Positions 48,286 through 60,124 of a stretch of DNA of 64,000 bases are shown piece by piece (the first letter of the stretch is position 1; every line of letters starts with the position of its first letter). The position numbers and the translations under genes are program-made. This DNA comes from Gibbula magus (taxonomy: Eukaryota; Mollusca; Gastropoda; Trochida; Trochidae): assembly GCA_936450465.1 (NCBI GenBank), contig OW388291.1, forward strand, positions 32,836,656 through 32,900,655, given 5' to 3'. A model generated the notes under the pieces. That model saw only the letters and a program-made list of their open reading frames with translations, was not told where the DNA came from and ran no database searches.

Positions 48286-50371
48286 CATACATCAGTTATT
48301 CAGATCACGATCACGTGTAATTTTGTAAATGTCAACAATGTCTTTCAAATAGGTTTCTCAAAATAAACTTAGTTTTGAACATTAACACTTTCTTTTTTGC
48401 CTGTTTCAACGTAACTGTATGTAGGTGAAACTTTGGATCGTCACCAGAAGCATAGGAAACATAATATAGATATTACCCTCGGATGTAAGTCTGTCATCCA
48501 GAGCCTAAAGCAAAAAAAAAGTGGAGCCTTCTTTAGTCTAGAAAATGTTGGCCAGTATGTCTCAGCTTTATTGTTCAGGTCTCTTTTTATTTTATTTCAT
48601 AACAAATATTGAAAAGTAAAATGTCAATAAAACAATCTATTTTTCAGGGACTATATGTTAGTCCACTAGGATGTGTGTCATATGACTTTTACATACTTAT
48701 TTTGTAATACATGTACCTTTATCACGTTTTGACACAGATTTACGTTTACAGTGGTAAAGCGTTGATGTAGACTCACATGAGACAGTAAGGTAAAGCAGAG
48801 TGGTAACAAACTATTTTCCCAGTGGATGTGACGTTATACATACAAAATAGCTTCTGTACAATGTCCTGTGTTTTATTAACCTGGAAATAGGTTATTGTGT
48901 TACATTATACAAATACATTGCCAACATAGCTGAAGCCATTATAGAAATTGTCCTGTAATAACGAATCCTGATCAGTACAACCGCCTGTCCTTATTTACTG
49001 ATGATGGCATTTGTGTTATTTCTATAGGGCCTTAACTTGTCATTTGCAGACATTCTTGCACAACTGTTAATTTCAGTATAATATGGACGCTATTGCTTAT
49101 CACTTAGAAAATTGTGTAATATAAGTCACATTTACTTGTCTTACCAAATGAATATTTATATTATGTTTTTTTTTATGATGATATACTGACCCTCTATGTT
49201 ATTGGAGGTCGTGAATTGTCGAGTCCAGTTCTTATACAAAGAGATGTCCATAGTAGTGTGATATGACTGACTGAAACGTTGCTGATTGTATTCTTTGCTC
49301 ACACAATAGTCCTCTTAGAAGTTGTTTCAAATACATAACAATCAAAATAAGCAACAAATTGTCCTATTTAATCTGTGAAGGAATTCGGATTTTTGTTTCC
49401 AAATAATGTTACAATGTCTTTATGTCCTAGTTTCATCCATGCATGGTTCTATCATATGGCTGTATGAGGAGGATGAATTATGTTGAATACGCTATGTCAT
49501 AGGAATATGGGGATGCGTGTTGTTTTTCTATGACCTCATCAAGTTTCGAAATTATTGTGACCTCAAACTATTCCTTAATATTCAGTTATGTATAAATGCA
49601 TACCGAGGCTATTAGTATTAATAGATTGTTGTATTACAAAGTGCTTTATTGCCTAGACAAATAATACACCGAAGGGCAAATTTTCAAAAGAGTCGAGCTC
49701 TATGTCTGACCGGATAACGTTACTATAGATTTTGAATGTCTGCATATGATGAGTATGAATCTCGTAAAGAGATATGCACACTTTCATTCACGAGAGTATG
49801 ATACTTAATTCTTTTTTTTAATCTAAACACAAATGGGCTGCTTAAATTGCTATTTCAATGATTGCAAATAATTGTTTAGTATTTAAGGCGACATTTTATT
49901 TTAAAAAAATGGTCCTATTGTTCATACAATTCGACATAATGTACTTTTAATTGATGTCGCATGGTTGTCTTAGAACAAGCCAGAAAACAATGTTTCACCT
50001 GGTAAAGGAGATTTCAAAACGACGATTTTCAGAAAGCCGAAAAGATAATGTTTAAATAAAATATATTTGCTTTTAAAGACATGGTGTAAATATGTTTCAG
50101 TCATATCGATCCCTCGTGGATTAAATTATCTTACTTTTCTTCGTATCCTTTCTTTTGCCCTTCGGTGTAGAGTTTTGAAGTAAACATCTTCTGTTTCTGT
50201 CATAGATATCATAATGTTTTACATAATTTGATTACGATAAAACTCATCAATTTCTCATACAACTACCACGACCTAAACATATAAAAATTATTGATTCACA
50301 TATATCTACAGTTCCAATCCACAATGTGTATTTACATGATTTAATGTTTTTAACACAATTGTATGTTATAG
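48286..50371. other. Non-coding, nothing recognised
   Basis: AT-rich, no frames of interest. Confidence 0.45.
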
Positions 50372-50416
50372 CGAGGACCACACGTAGAGGCCACGGGGAT
50401 GCCAAGAATAAACTCG
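50372..50416 (+). CDS. Candidate 45-nt micro-exon
   Basis: A short GC-richer block lies exactly between an acceptor (ATGTTATAG, ending 50371) and a strong donor (CTCG|GTAAGT, 50416/50417). It is 45 nt, a multiple of three, and open in one frame (RGPHVEATGMPRINS). It holds an ATG at 50399 that would be in frame with the peptide-gene exon at 55549 if spliced to it. The match in length and both splice signals is suggestive only. Confidence 0.25.
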
Positions 50417-50448
50417 GTAAGTTATCTTTTTGCCGATATTTATTTTAA

Positions 50449-50752
50449 AGGGGCTGTAGCACGTTTTCTCCAAATTAATTTGTTTTAAATATTACCATTT
50501 ATAATGATAGTTTATGTCATTTATATTTACTTCAGAGCGTAAAACATCTTATTACATAAACCAATTATCCGTAGTGGTAATAACGGTGCAAAAATTACAT
50601 GGCGGTCATTTTAATGTGAACACCTTTTATTATTTCGAATAACAAAAAAACAATTCCCATGGCTTTACCAAACCATGTACACTCATTTTTTTACTCGAGT
50701 GGTGACATTATTTTTCAAATAGATTTCAGAAACGTGCTACTGCCCCTTACAC
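50449..50752. mobile_element. Small inverted-repeat element (MITE-like)
   Basis: AAGGGGCTGTAGCACGTTTT (about 50449) faces GAAACGTGCTACTGCCCCTT (ending 50750), an inverted repeat with few mismatches bounding about 300 bp without coding capacity. A related end (AAACGTGCAACAGCGCCTTT) occurs at about 52790. The target duplication is unclear. Confidence 0.65.
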
Positions 50753-51339
50753 ATAACTCGAATCCCTTTGTGAAAAACTTTCTGAAAAACTAAATATGCT
50801 TTGGTAATAATGTCATCGTTAGTTCGTACAATTCAGTAAATACAGTTTTGCAAAATAAAATAGGGGTGTCATTTAGAGCTTTTTAATCTATTACATATAA
50901 ATTTTGACAACATTCTATCTTTCCATCAATATCATTGAAATGTGGGAAATCTTAAATAATTTGCTGGTAATTTCGTTATTCCCCATCATCACATGTGTAT
51001 CCTTATGGTCGTAGTATGTGTACTGCGACGACGTTAATGTACAAGAAGAGAAACTGATGAAAATTTTACAAATCACTAAACATACATGTAGGTTCGTATT
51101 AAATATTCATACATCAAAAGCAAAAGTTTTATTCTGCAGAGAGAAATGCAATATTAGATGTAGATAATCAAAGTGAAATTCGAACAAAAGGAGCTCTCAA
51201 GGGAAATTTATCAAAGGTCATTTGCGTGAGTTCGGATACAAATTAACAATAAACAACTTTTCAAAGATGTTTTATGGAGCTTCCAATATGTCATGCTATG
51301 CAGTAGAAAAATACAAAATATTGGTTTCTTCTGAAGCAT
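50753..51339. other. Non-coding spacer
   Basis: No gene or element seen. Confidence 0.4.
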
Positions 51340-51465
51340 GCATGATTTATTGATATGTGAAATAAGAACTGTAGAGTGTATGATTTATTATTGATATGTG
51401 AAATAAGAACTGTAGAGTGTATGATTTATTGTTGATATGTAAAAACAACCGTAGTATGTATGATT
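51340..51465 (+). repeat. Tandem repeat of about 41 bp, three copies
   Basis: TATGATTTATTATTGATATG followed by TGAAATAAGAACTGTAGAG, two close copies and a third that has diverged. Confidence 0.9.
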
Positions 51466-52975
51466 CCATGGTACAACATGTTAATATTAAATAATTATAG
51501 TAATAATATACATTTTCACTCCTAATATCAAGTGCAAGCACTGCTCACTTGCGGTACGTTATTATCCTGGCGGAACTATACTTTCGGTGCCATTACTAAG
51601 ACCCAAGGATCCCAGGATAGTTGATTACAACAACTTTATATTGCCAAGAAACTTAAATAGTTTTTACCATTTTTGACAGTAATTTCGCAATAAACAACAT
51701 TATAGAAGTATTAATCGAATACAGCGAATAATAAAACCATGTAATATGTATGAAAGCATAGGGAATTACTTATCAACATTGCTTTATGGTAGATTGTGGA
51801 TAAAATGGTGACTCAGATGTTATTCATATATAGAGCAGGGATACATTATCATTAAAAGTACAATTGATACTCCTACGCGCTTCCAATATGTTAACGTGGG
51901 GTGAGCCTCTTTGTAATCTTTAAAAATATATGTATTTGTCATCAATATAATACACAGGCTCTATTCTGGCTTACTGTCTGCGCACTGTGTTCAATCTACT
52001 TAATAGGAATTCATTATTGGGATTCGAACCCAATTCCTGAGGGACATGCCAATTGATCAACGGCGTTTGCAATCAGAAACCAATTTTGCTTTTGTTGTTA
52101 ACAACAAATTTTGTTAGATTGAAATCTCGTATTCAGTGTTCTGTTATGTATGGTTCCGTCATATCGCAGTGGTTGTGTATCTGTAATAATATCGATGTGA
52201 TATGTTTGGTAAAACATTCTCAATTATGACTGAAATTCTAGAGCTAAATTGGTTCTATTTATGTTACGAAAAACGTTCTGCGCAACTTTTTGCAGGTATT
52301 CAAAATGAGAATAGACACTTGGAATATCTAGTTTCATCAAGCTTTTCTGTATGACATATCCAATTTTTGTCTATCCAAGTTCTCCTCAGTATAGATGACA
52401 TTACGGTAGCAGCTGGATCATATCATCTCAGTCGCTACAAACGACACGAAAAGACGTATCATTTTACAATTTCAAGTACCTTTATGATAAATGGTGGCAT
52501 TGCCTATTGTGCGTCTACATCATGTCCCCTTACATTTTTATAACTTTGATGTCCATACTAATTGACAGAACAAGTTGACATTGTTGCTAAATGTATATTC
52601 ATCATGTTAAGGTCGTTTTCAGCTGTATCCTGAATATCCACAAAACTCTAGCTTAATTCATACGATTCACCATTTTCTCCCAATACTGATAACCGTTTCT
52701 ATGGATATTGAGATGTTAAACCCTCTAATGAAACAGGATGTTGTATAAATTTAATTATGAATGGCAAATTTGAGAAAAAGAATATTCAAAAACGTGCAAC
52801 AGCGCCTTTAAAACTGATCTAAGTTCAAATATACTAAAGAATATGTGATCTTAACCGTTGTAATTTTAGGCATGTCGCCATGTTCTTTTTATTAAAGTTG
52901 ACTATATATGAAACTTCACATTTTGAAAAGTTATTGAAGTAATTTCCGTATCATCGTTAATGTGTTGTATTGGTG
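51466..52975. other. Non-coding; possible antisense tRNA-like box
   Basis: At 52020-52050, GGGATTCGAACCCAATTCCT is the complement of a tRNA B box (GGGTTCGAATCCC type). No matching A box is clear, so I regard it as a decayed SINE fragment. No gene. Confidence 0.35.
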
Positions 52976-53093
52976 TACAGGGCCCATATTTTCGAAGCTT
53001 TCTTAGTGCTAAGATAGTCGTAAGTGCCATACATTAACATTGACTTACGACTATCTTAGCGCTAGAGAGTTTCGAAAATATTGGTCCTGGGTT
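52976..53093. repeat. Palindromic MITE of about 115 bp
   Basis: ATTTTCGAAGCTTTCTTAGT with GCTAAGATAGTCGTAAGT faces ACTTACGACTATCTTAGCGC with TAGAGAGTTTCGAAAATAT. This is a nearly complete palindrome with a short loop (CATACATTAACATTG). Confidence 0.85.
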
Positions 53094-53419
53094 TTGGCTA
53101 CTGTTTCCCAATGTAACATGGGACATACGATGTTCCGTGTCCAACTTGACGTGTCTTCTAATGGAACACTGATTCATTCATTCAGATGAGGGAGAAGTGT
53201 ATGGTTTCCAGTTACGCTGTAAACGTTGGTAATCCTTAGTTAGAGCATGGAATAATATTTGTAATTGGATGAATATTCAATTTCTATTTGGATAAAGGAA
53301 TAATACGTTAAGTCATATGACATTAGTTTGGAGTTTCTAAATGCTGCATTTGACACTGGCATGCCATGTGGTTTTATTTTGCGAACAAAGTTGAAACCAG
53401 AATTGTTTCCATTTCTTTT
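53094..53419. other. Non-coding spacer
   Basis: No gene or repeat seen. Confidence 0.4.
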
Positions 53420-53756
53420 AGAGATGGTAAAGCCACGATTACTGTGGTGCGCATGTGGAAAGAATCAATACATGTTTAAAATCTAAAATCTGTTAATTGG
53501 ATGTTCTTTAAAACCGAGACTACATATGCCGAATATTCACTTAAATATTAATTTGAAATAAATATATAACTAAATTTAGTGATGGTAAAACCACGACTAC
53601 AAGATGTGCACGTAGAAAAAAATCAATACATGTTTTTGAATTTATGAAAGCTTAAACTCGAAAATCTGTTCAAGATGTGCATGCTTTTTAAAGCCGAGAC
53701 AACATATTCCGAATATTCACTTAAATATTACTTTGAAATAAATATATACTCTAAGA
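53420..53756 (+). repeat. Imperfect tandem duplication, about 160-180 bp
   Basis: GATGGTAAAGCCACGATTAC, ATCAATACATGTTT and GAATATTCACTTAAATATTA with TTTGAAATAAATATATA recur in order at 53423-53575 and 53581-53750. The second copy has an extra about 20 bp. Confidence 0.85.
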
Positions 53757-54689
53757 GTTCAAACAATGAAAATAAAAATCGTAACAGTTCGTATCAAACT
53801 GTCAATGACTGATTTATATGAGATCAAGGAAATATCATTAAGTTAAAGCAAGAGCATCTGGTATCTGGCACGTTACAAGCTAGGAGTTCCGCAGGGACAA
53901 TGAGACTTTCCTGGCACAATCAAATCATCGTCACATTTCCCCAAGCTCTTGTTTCTCTTCAGTGGACATCGGTCATAGGGGTCAAGTTGCTTAATGGTAC
54001 ATGTGTTAGAAGGAGGTTGGCGGTCTTTAATTGAGTCCAATCACCTATTAGCTTCTTGACTTCGATTTTGGCAGTATTAATAAGACAGCATATGTGGGCG
54101 ATTTAGACTTTGTGTATGAGAGTCCTACAGAAACAGCATGGATTAAATACACCATAGGAATTGAGATTGCAGTATTCATACGACAGGAAGTGTAGTGCAC
54201 CTCCTGGATTCAAACGTTATTGAATATATAAAGTAAAGCGTAAAATGCGTAAATTGAGTTCGACATTAAATCGTTTACCATTACATGCTTAAAACATTTA
54301 CTAAGAGTTTGATGGTATCGCTCGTTCCCATGTGACAGTTCGTAAACGGCATAATATTTATACATTAAATTTGGCGTATGGCAAATTGTTGTCTAAATGA
54401 TGGTATGTTTTGATCATAGCTTATACAGAATTGACATCTTAAGTTTAAAGAGTGCAAATATCTTCAATGAAACTCAGTCGAATGTAAAGATAGTTAGTTA
54501 AGCTACCCACATTTGTCTTCTGTTTAAAAGCATGAATTTCTATGATCCTCTGGCATATACTGACACTTATCTACACTGAAAAATAACGTGCTCCCCTCTC
54601 GCGTGCTCCCCACTTTCACTTCCTGTCTTTAATTATACGCCATTGTGAAATATGTACATACTCTACTTCTGTGTGACACTTACACTTTA
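53757..54689. other. Non-coding, nothing recognised
   Basis: No frames of note. Confidence 0.4.
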
Positions 54690-54707
54690 CTACTACTTCT
54701 ACTACTT

Positions 54708-54748
<41 letters not shown>

Positions 54749-54914
54749 GCGACTACTGCGACTACTACTACTCCTGCCACTACTACTGGTACTACTACTG
54801 CCACTACTACTACTACTACTACCTCTATTACTACTACTACCTCTACGACTACGTCTACTACTATTATTGCTATTGCTATTACAACAATAACTACTACTAC
54901 TACTACTACTACTA
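54690..54914 (+). repeat. (TAC)n compound microsatellite
   Basis: About 225 bp of TAC/CTA triplets with interspersed TGC, TGG, CTC and CTATTA variants. Poly-Leu, poly-Tyr and poly-Val frames on both strands are by-products, not genes. Confidence 0.95.
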
Positions 54915-55548
54915 GTATTACTGAATTATATGATAGTTTTACTTCCTTCTATACTCTATACTTCCATCACTATTGTCAAACCTACTGAAATGATTATTGT
55001 GCATAATATAACTTTGTTTAAACGATTCAAATAATCAGCGAATAACAAACCAATAAGATAATATGAGTAAATTAGTATTGCCCAATCACATAATATATAT
55101 TAGCAATATATTAGCGTGAGAGTGTCAGCCATTAAGAAAGAACTTAAAGAAAACTCTTGAAGAACATTATTTTCCTTCACAAGAACTTAAAACACTTAAG
55201 TAATTTAATTTCTAATATAGAGATGCTCCAAATTGCAATTATGTTTTATTTGATTATCTGGTATGAATAACTTTATCTTACCCTATGAGAATCTACAGCT
55301 TAATCATGTACGTTTCATGTATATTGTCATGATCATAATTCTTTCAGAACTGTATACATGTTTCAAGAACAATATCGTTTGATCCTTGATCGTAGATATT
55401 ATCATCGATTTTAATATTTGTAATTCATCAATGTTTCAAATATGACTTATTTTATAGTACACCAACTATGAAAGAATACTCATCATGTTTTAAAAAAAAT
55501 CCATAGTCAACATTCTTATTCTGTGTATTCAACATTGTTTTTTTTCAG
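54915..55548 (+). other. Probable intron upstream of the peptide exon
   Basis: AT-rich, ending in a strong polypyrimidine tract and acceptor (ACATTGTTTTTTTTCAG at 55532-55548). No coding content. Confidence 0.45.
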
Positions 55549-56030
55549 ACAATGATGAAGTTACTCTTCGTTGCCTTAGCGGGGATCATTCTGTTGCCAG
55601 GATCAGAAGCAAGGAACGTTTTAAGGTTGGATTGTAACCCCAGGAGCGCAAACAGGATGTGTTTAGAAGGATGTCTCACTTGTTTCGTGACTTTTGGAGG
55701 AAAAATGTACGACACAGCTGCCTGTTGCCGCGATTGTCAAGCATCACACGCAAATCTCCTGGATTACGGTCCTGAAAGTTGCTCTCATAAATACGTTCGT
55801 AGCAGCTGGCTTAAGAGGTTCGGCTGAAACAGAGAAGTGTCCCTGGCAAAATAGCTCAATAAAGGTGCTTAATGCCTCTCCTGTTTTTTCTTTCTTCACC
55901 CTGCAGTGGATTGAGTATAATGCAGAATTCTTAACACGAGGATCGAGTTGGCGTTGTACTTTAAGGATTTGGTATTTTGGTCTTGGGTGTTATAACCTTT
56001 TACCTTGAATATGTGAGGAAATAATAAACT
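55549..56030 (+). CDS. Secreted eight-cysteine peptide, eclosion-hormone-like spacing
   Basis: Coding from the ATG at 55552 (or 55555) to the TGA at 55825-55827, 91 residues. Residues 1-20 form a signal peptide (MMKLLFVALAGIILLPGSEA). The rest is a small secreted domain with Cys at 28, 37, 41, 44, 58, 59, 62 and 77. The frame C37-x3-C41-x2-C44-x13-C58-x3-C62-x14-C77, with FGGKMYD between, is close to the six-Cys framework of arthropod eclosion hormones as I remember it. Cys28 and Cys59 would add a fourth bridge. The protein ends WLKRFG. A terminal Gly after Phe could give an amidated RF end, although Lys-Arg is also a possible cleavage site. A strong acceptor directly precedes the ATG, so a 5' UTR exon lies upstream. 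AATAAA signals occur at 55858 and 56023. This is the best host gene in the window. The hormone assignment is inference. Confidence 0.7.
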
Positions 56031-56525
56031 TCGTTATTGAATTTCTTTATCAAGATTTGGATTATTTTATTTTTGAAACTTGTGATGTTTGCCTACATGT
56101 TATTTGCTCATTGGAATTTAATTTGGACTATGATTATTGATATTTCATTAGTTATATATAAAAATAATAATGAGTACGTTCTGTAACGAGTAATATCTCA
56201 ACATAAAATACATTTTTGGGCAGTGTTTCTCCCCTGCGTATTTAAACAAATTCTTATATTTGTAATTTAGAAAGTATCTAGTGATAGCTCGAGGACTATT
56301 CACTCACTCTTCAAGTCCGTTTTCGTAGACACAAATAGCCAACTCGTACACTTCTATTAGTGAACTATATGAACAAGTTCACCAGAACATCTTTTAATCC
56401 TTCAGCAGTATCTGTTAATTCAATGATTAATCAACATAATCTCAAACTTTCATTCGATTTTAACTATTTTTCAAGTTGTAAATAATTATCAAGTCTTTAT
56501 CTTTTCAAACTAGTTATATATCGAG
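56031..56525. other. Non-coding downstream of the peptide gene
   Basis: No gene or repeat seen. Confidence 0.4.
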
Positions 56526-56700
56526 GCGAAATGGTCGTGTGGTAAGCTGTTGGTACAGTCAATGCTGGCGATAGTTGCCTTACTCTGAGGGCGTGGGTTC
56601 GAATCCCGCATGGGACTCGGCCCAAAAAGTACAAGAATTTGTACTTTTGAAGGTAGTGTTATCCCAAATATAACCATGTTATATTTCTTCACTATCTAAA
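56526..56700 (+). repeat. tRNA-derived SINE
   Basis: The A box is within AATGGTCGTGTGGTAAGC and the B box is GGGTTCGAATCCC (56595-56607), spaced as in a tRNA with a long variable region. A SINE body with the short dyad AAAGTACAAGAATTTGTACTTTT follows. The acceptor stem does not pair (TCGAGGC start), so it is not a functional tRNA gene. Confidence 0.7.
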
Positions 56701-57387
56701 TGGCAAGTATTTCTAATTCTAGTTATAAATTACTTAAAATGTGGTAAAGATGAAGTCAGAAACACAAATGACTTAACAGAATATAAACTCACGGGCAAAA
56801 TAACTATACGAACATTCTATGGTGTTGTAAGCGTTAATAGAAATACCAATTAAATAAAGTGATATACGTGTGACAATTCATGTTTTGTTCGCATTTCCAC
56901 AAAATTGCCATGTACAGTACACACGTGTAAGGTTCAAAAGGTACTGGGGGTTAATGTCAATTTGCAGAACAAACGGGATTTCTAAAAACAAAACAAAAGG
57001 CTATATTTTCAAAATTACATTTTTGAAAAAACGTAAAGTATCTCCTATGGCCTCCAGTTCTCTGAATAAACTCTTTCAGACTTCAATGTACAGAGTGCAC
57101 TAGCCATCAAATGATGTTTTTGGGGATACCCCGAATAAATGCTTCAATAAACGTTTTGTTGACTTGGCGATAGTGTAATTTCCTCCATGGATATTATTTA
57201 ACAAATGCTCAGAGGGTGATAGGTTGGATAATCTTGCAGGATAATGACACAGAAAGGAATTCTCTTCCTATATATATCGTGACTGCAGTCTGGTTATCGT
57301 GGTGCGGGTGGGCTCGAAGATGCAAGCAACGTGGACATGTCCTGCTCCCAAACTGCAGGGTACAAATTTCCCTCTCTTATGCGTACA
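56701..57387. other. Non-coding, nothing recognised
   Basis: A 77-codon frame at 56870-57103 has no known motif. Confidence 0.4.
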
Positions 57388-57496
57388 TTGTAGATCAACT
57401 TCCAAACGCAAGGCATAACTCTTGCCAGTCTGCATTAACTCAGCCTGTAATGGAGACTGGCAAGAATTATGCCTTGCATTGGGAAGTTGATTCTAG
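57388..57496. repeat. Hairpin element of about 105 bp
   Basis: TAGATCAACTTCCAAACGCA with AGGCATAACTCTTGCCAGTC faces GACTGGCAAGAATTATGCCT with TGCATTGGGAAGTTGATTCTA. The loop is about 24 nt. Confidence 0.85.
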
Positions 57497-59280
57497 GTAT
57501 GTCAAGTGGTCAACGTGATGAGTGTGTTTTTAAGACCGTTTGGTCCCATCTTGTCCTTATTTAGTCGTATTCCATTTAATAAGTTAATGTTGTGTACAAA
57601 TGATGTTGAATAATACATTTTCTAAAGGAAACACTAATTAGATTGTTTTAAGATAATTTATGTTGGTGTAGTTCCCTGCGCCCGTGAGTTTGTAAGGTAC
57701 ATAGAAACAGCTCCGCCCCCTGTATAAAATATACAATATTACTGACCGCAGCTACATTGAATCGATTTCCAAAACGCCCCCATGGAAAAAGTCGTAACTT
57801 ACATCTCAAATATGCAGTTGACACATCCGCTTAAACCCACGGTCGGTTCAATTAAGATCTCTGCTAATTGTAAATGGTAAAACATTCTTGAAAACATTTT
57901 TAAAAAGTTATGAATTCTTCTTCTTTTAAAAAGCTGAGAGTATAAGGAACTAATAATTCCTGAATACCTAAAAAGTAACAGCTAAAACCATTTGAAAGAA
58001 GGCAGGTAATTATTTTTCAAGATCACAAAAGATGACATTTATACACTCTGAAATCTGAAAGATAATAGTTTCGAAAAACCATTGGAAAACTCATAATTGC
58101 TTTCCAAATGACTTCAGTTTGCATCAGTTGCTACAAAGAAAAATCTACGACATAAACGTTAAAAGACATAGCTTTAAAAAATCTACGAGGTAAACTTTAA
58201 ACGTCATAGCTTTCAACACCAACATCAGATGAAAATGAGTTATGGCAGCAAGTAAGAAGCCTATCCATTTGAAAAACGTTTTGTTTGTTAAGAATATTTA
58301 TTACAATTTCACGAATTGATCAATATAAAAATAAATCTGGTATTTTTTCCAGGTTTTGATATTATATTGACATCATGATACCGTTATTAATACATGTCTA
58401 TACACATTAATACCCTTTGCTTAAATATACAATATATAATATACAATTTCATTCACCATGGCACACTTGTAATACTTTTAAATATTTTGTCTGATCAAAT
58501 ATACGTGGGCTGCTGAAGTCGCTATTTCAACATGTTTTGTTAAGTTCACCTTTCGGTCATCGTGGAATTCAACGCTGTTTTCAAGAACACAAATGTGATG
58601 GAGTGTAATTCTATATGACGTTGTTTTAATTAACCCTGCTCAAATGCAATTGCCATTTTCCAAAGTCAACGTTTTCATCAGGCTGTAATTAAATTGTAAA
58701 TAAAATCCTCAGACTGAAATACAACTTGCATGTTTATATTTCACCATACTGAATAGAACGTTGCACTATATAAAATACAGCGTTGCTGATTGAATTACAT
58801 CACGAGCTTCTCCTCACTTGCACAGAATTAATACAATTGCAGTTGGGAACGAAATTGATCAGACATTTTCATTTTCATTAGACAATTTATACAAATGTTG
58901 ACAGAATATTAGGATGTAGGAACCAAACATTACGTATTTTGTAAATACTTGTAACATCTTTGGAAAACACAAAGTTAAGTTGGGCAACGATAAGGCATGA
59001 TTCTGCTACATGTGAACCTTATTATCTCATATCACCAAAGTATAAGAGAAGATAAGATAATATGAGATCTTTACACCACGTAATAATCCTTTTCTGTGCG
59101 ATGTGCTTAGAGCATAAAGAGTATTTATCAAAACACCTCCGCATGAACATAAGTAAATGAAAAACAAGGATTTTGGGTTAAGGTCAGAGGTGGGCGGATC
59201 TGAGGGCATTCCTAACATAAAATATATATATATATATTCATTGATTTGGTAATCAGGGCAACTATAGTTGCCAGCAGAAA
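57497..59280. other. Non-coding; one short tandem pair
   Basis: A 37-bp direct repeat pair lies at 58140-58214 (AAATCTACGA...ACATAGCTTT twice). No gene recognised. Confidence 0.4.
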
Positions 59281-59313
59281 AACAGCAGCAGCAGCAGCAG
59301 CAAAGCAGCAGAT
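59281..59313 (+). repeat. (CAG)n microsatellite
   Basis: AACAGCAGCAGCAGCAGCAG, continuing CAAAGCAGCAG. Lies 230 bp downstream (on the minus strand) of the SGNH hydrolase stop. Confidence 0.9.
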
Positions 59314-59543
59314 AATGATATTATAATAAATAAGCTAATTCCGAAAAGTTCTTTTCACTGATAAGTGAGGGCTGAAAGATTCCAACTGAAAAGTTGTAAT
59401 CTTATAATTTTGAGTAAGAAGTAAATATACATGAAAGCAGCCCACAAGATCCACGCCAAGCACGTAGTGCCTAGCCCACCCAAGACCTTAAGAAACTCAC
59501 CTCAGTAGCCATAATACAATAAATACCTACTTTACCTGAAACT

Positions 59544-60073
59544 CTAGCAGCAAAACACAATTGCCCTATGCAACTCATGCACAAAGGCATCCAAGCCTCT
59601 GATGGAGAGGTGGATCCCATCCCAACAAAACATGTCCTTGGTGTCCACAGAAATATATGGGTGCTGGACCACAAACCCTCTCATCTCACGCACACGGTTG
59701 GCCACCCGTTTGTTGAGCGTCCTCCTGGACATCTCCACCGCGTCAAAGCTCCGTGCCGCCTGCCAGTGCCTCCTCGGCAACATTGATGACCAGATGATGG
59801 TGGTCGCTGGCATCAGAAGCTTGATCCTTAGCAGGTCGGTGTAGATGTCCAGGTACAGCTGGCTGGCCTTGGTGGACCCTAGGTCGTTGGAGCCGAGGTG
59901 GACAACCAGGGACCTGGGATGCTGCGTCGTCCGTCGGAGTTGCTGCTCGATGGTCCTGATGAGGTGTTGCCACTGCATCCCACCCCTGGCCAGCCACAAA
60001 CAGGAGGCCCACCGCTGGTCCGCTGACACATGCTGGCGCGCCCTTGCCAGGTAACTCGACCCGACGAGCCAAA
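59544..60073 (-). CDS. SGNH hydrolase, complete copy (cassette copy 1)
   Basis: A GDSL/SGNH-type hydrolase domain of about 176 residues. The first block is WLVGSSYLARA (nucleophile Ser), the third is VVHLGSNDLG (Asn), and the last is DGIHLS (Asp-x-x-His), with a Gly-rich turn between; these are the family's catalytic positions. The open frame has no ATG at its start. It begins right after a strong splice acceptor (TTTATTGCTATGTTGCAG, ending at 60074), so it is an exon, not a stand-alone gene. It lies directly behind the tyrosine recombinase on the same strand. Such hydrolase domains are known in some Ngaro-type recombinase retroelements. The substrate is unknown. Coordinates 59709-60073 are duplicated at 61136-61500. 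Confidence 0.8.
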
Positions 60074-60124
60074 CTGCAACATAGCAATAAAACAGCAGAA
60101 CAGTTTCTATGAAGAAATCACATG

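Noticed and set aside
54616..54915. Poly-Leu, poly-Tyr and poly-Val open frames
   Set aside because: All are translations of the TAC microsatellite on both strands.
55552..55827. Venom or toxin interpretation of the Cys-rich peptide
   Set aside because: Eight Cys and a signal peptide also fit toxins, but the Cys spacing and FG-x-x-YD core fit a hormone framework better, and nothing in the context suggests venom.
56526..56615. tRNA gene
   Set aside because: A and B boxes are present, but the acceptor stem does not pair and a SINE body follows.
59568..59844. Plus-strand frames of 72 and 80 codons over the hydrolase
   Set aside because: Shadows of the minus-strand SGNH coding sequence, repeated in the second copy.
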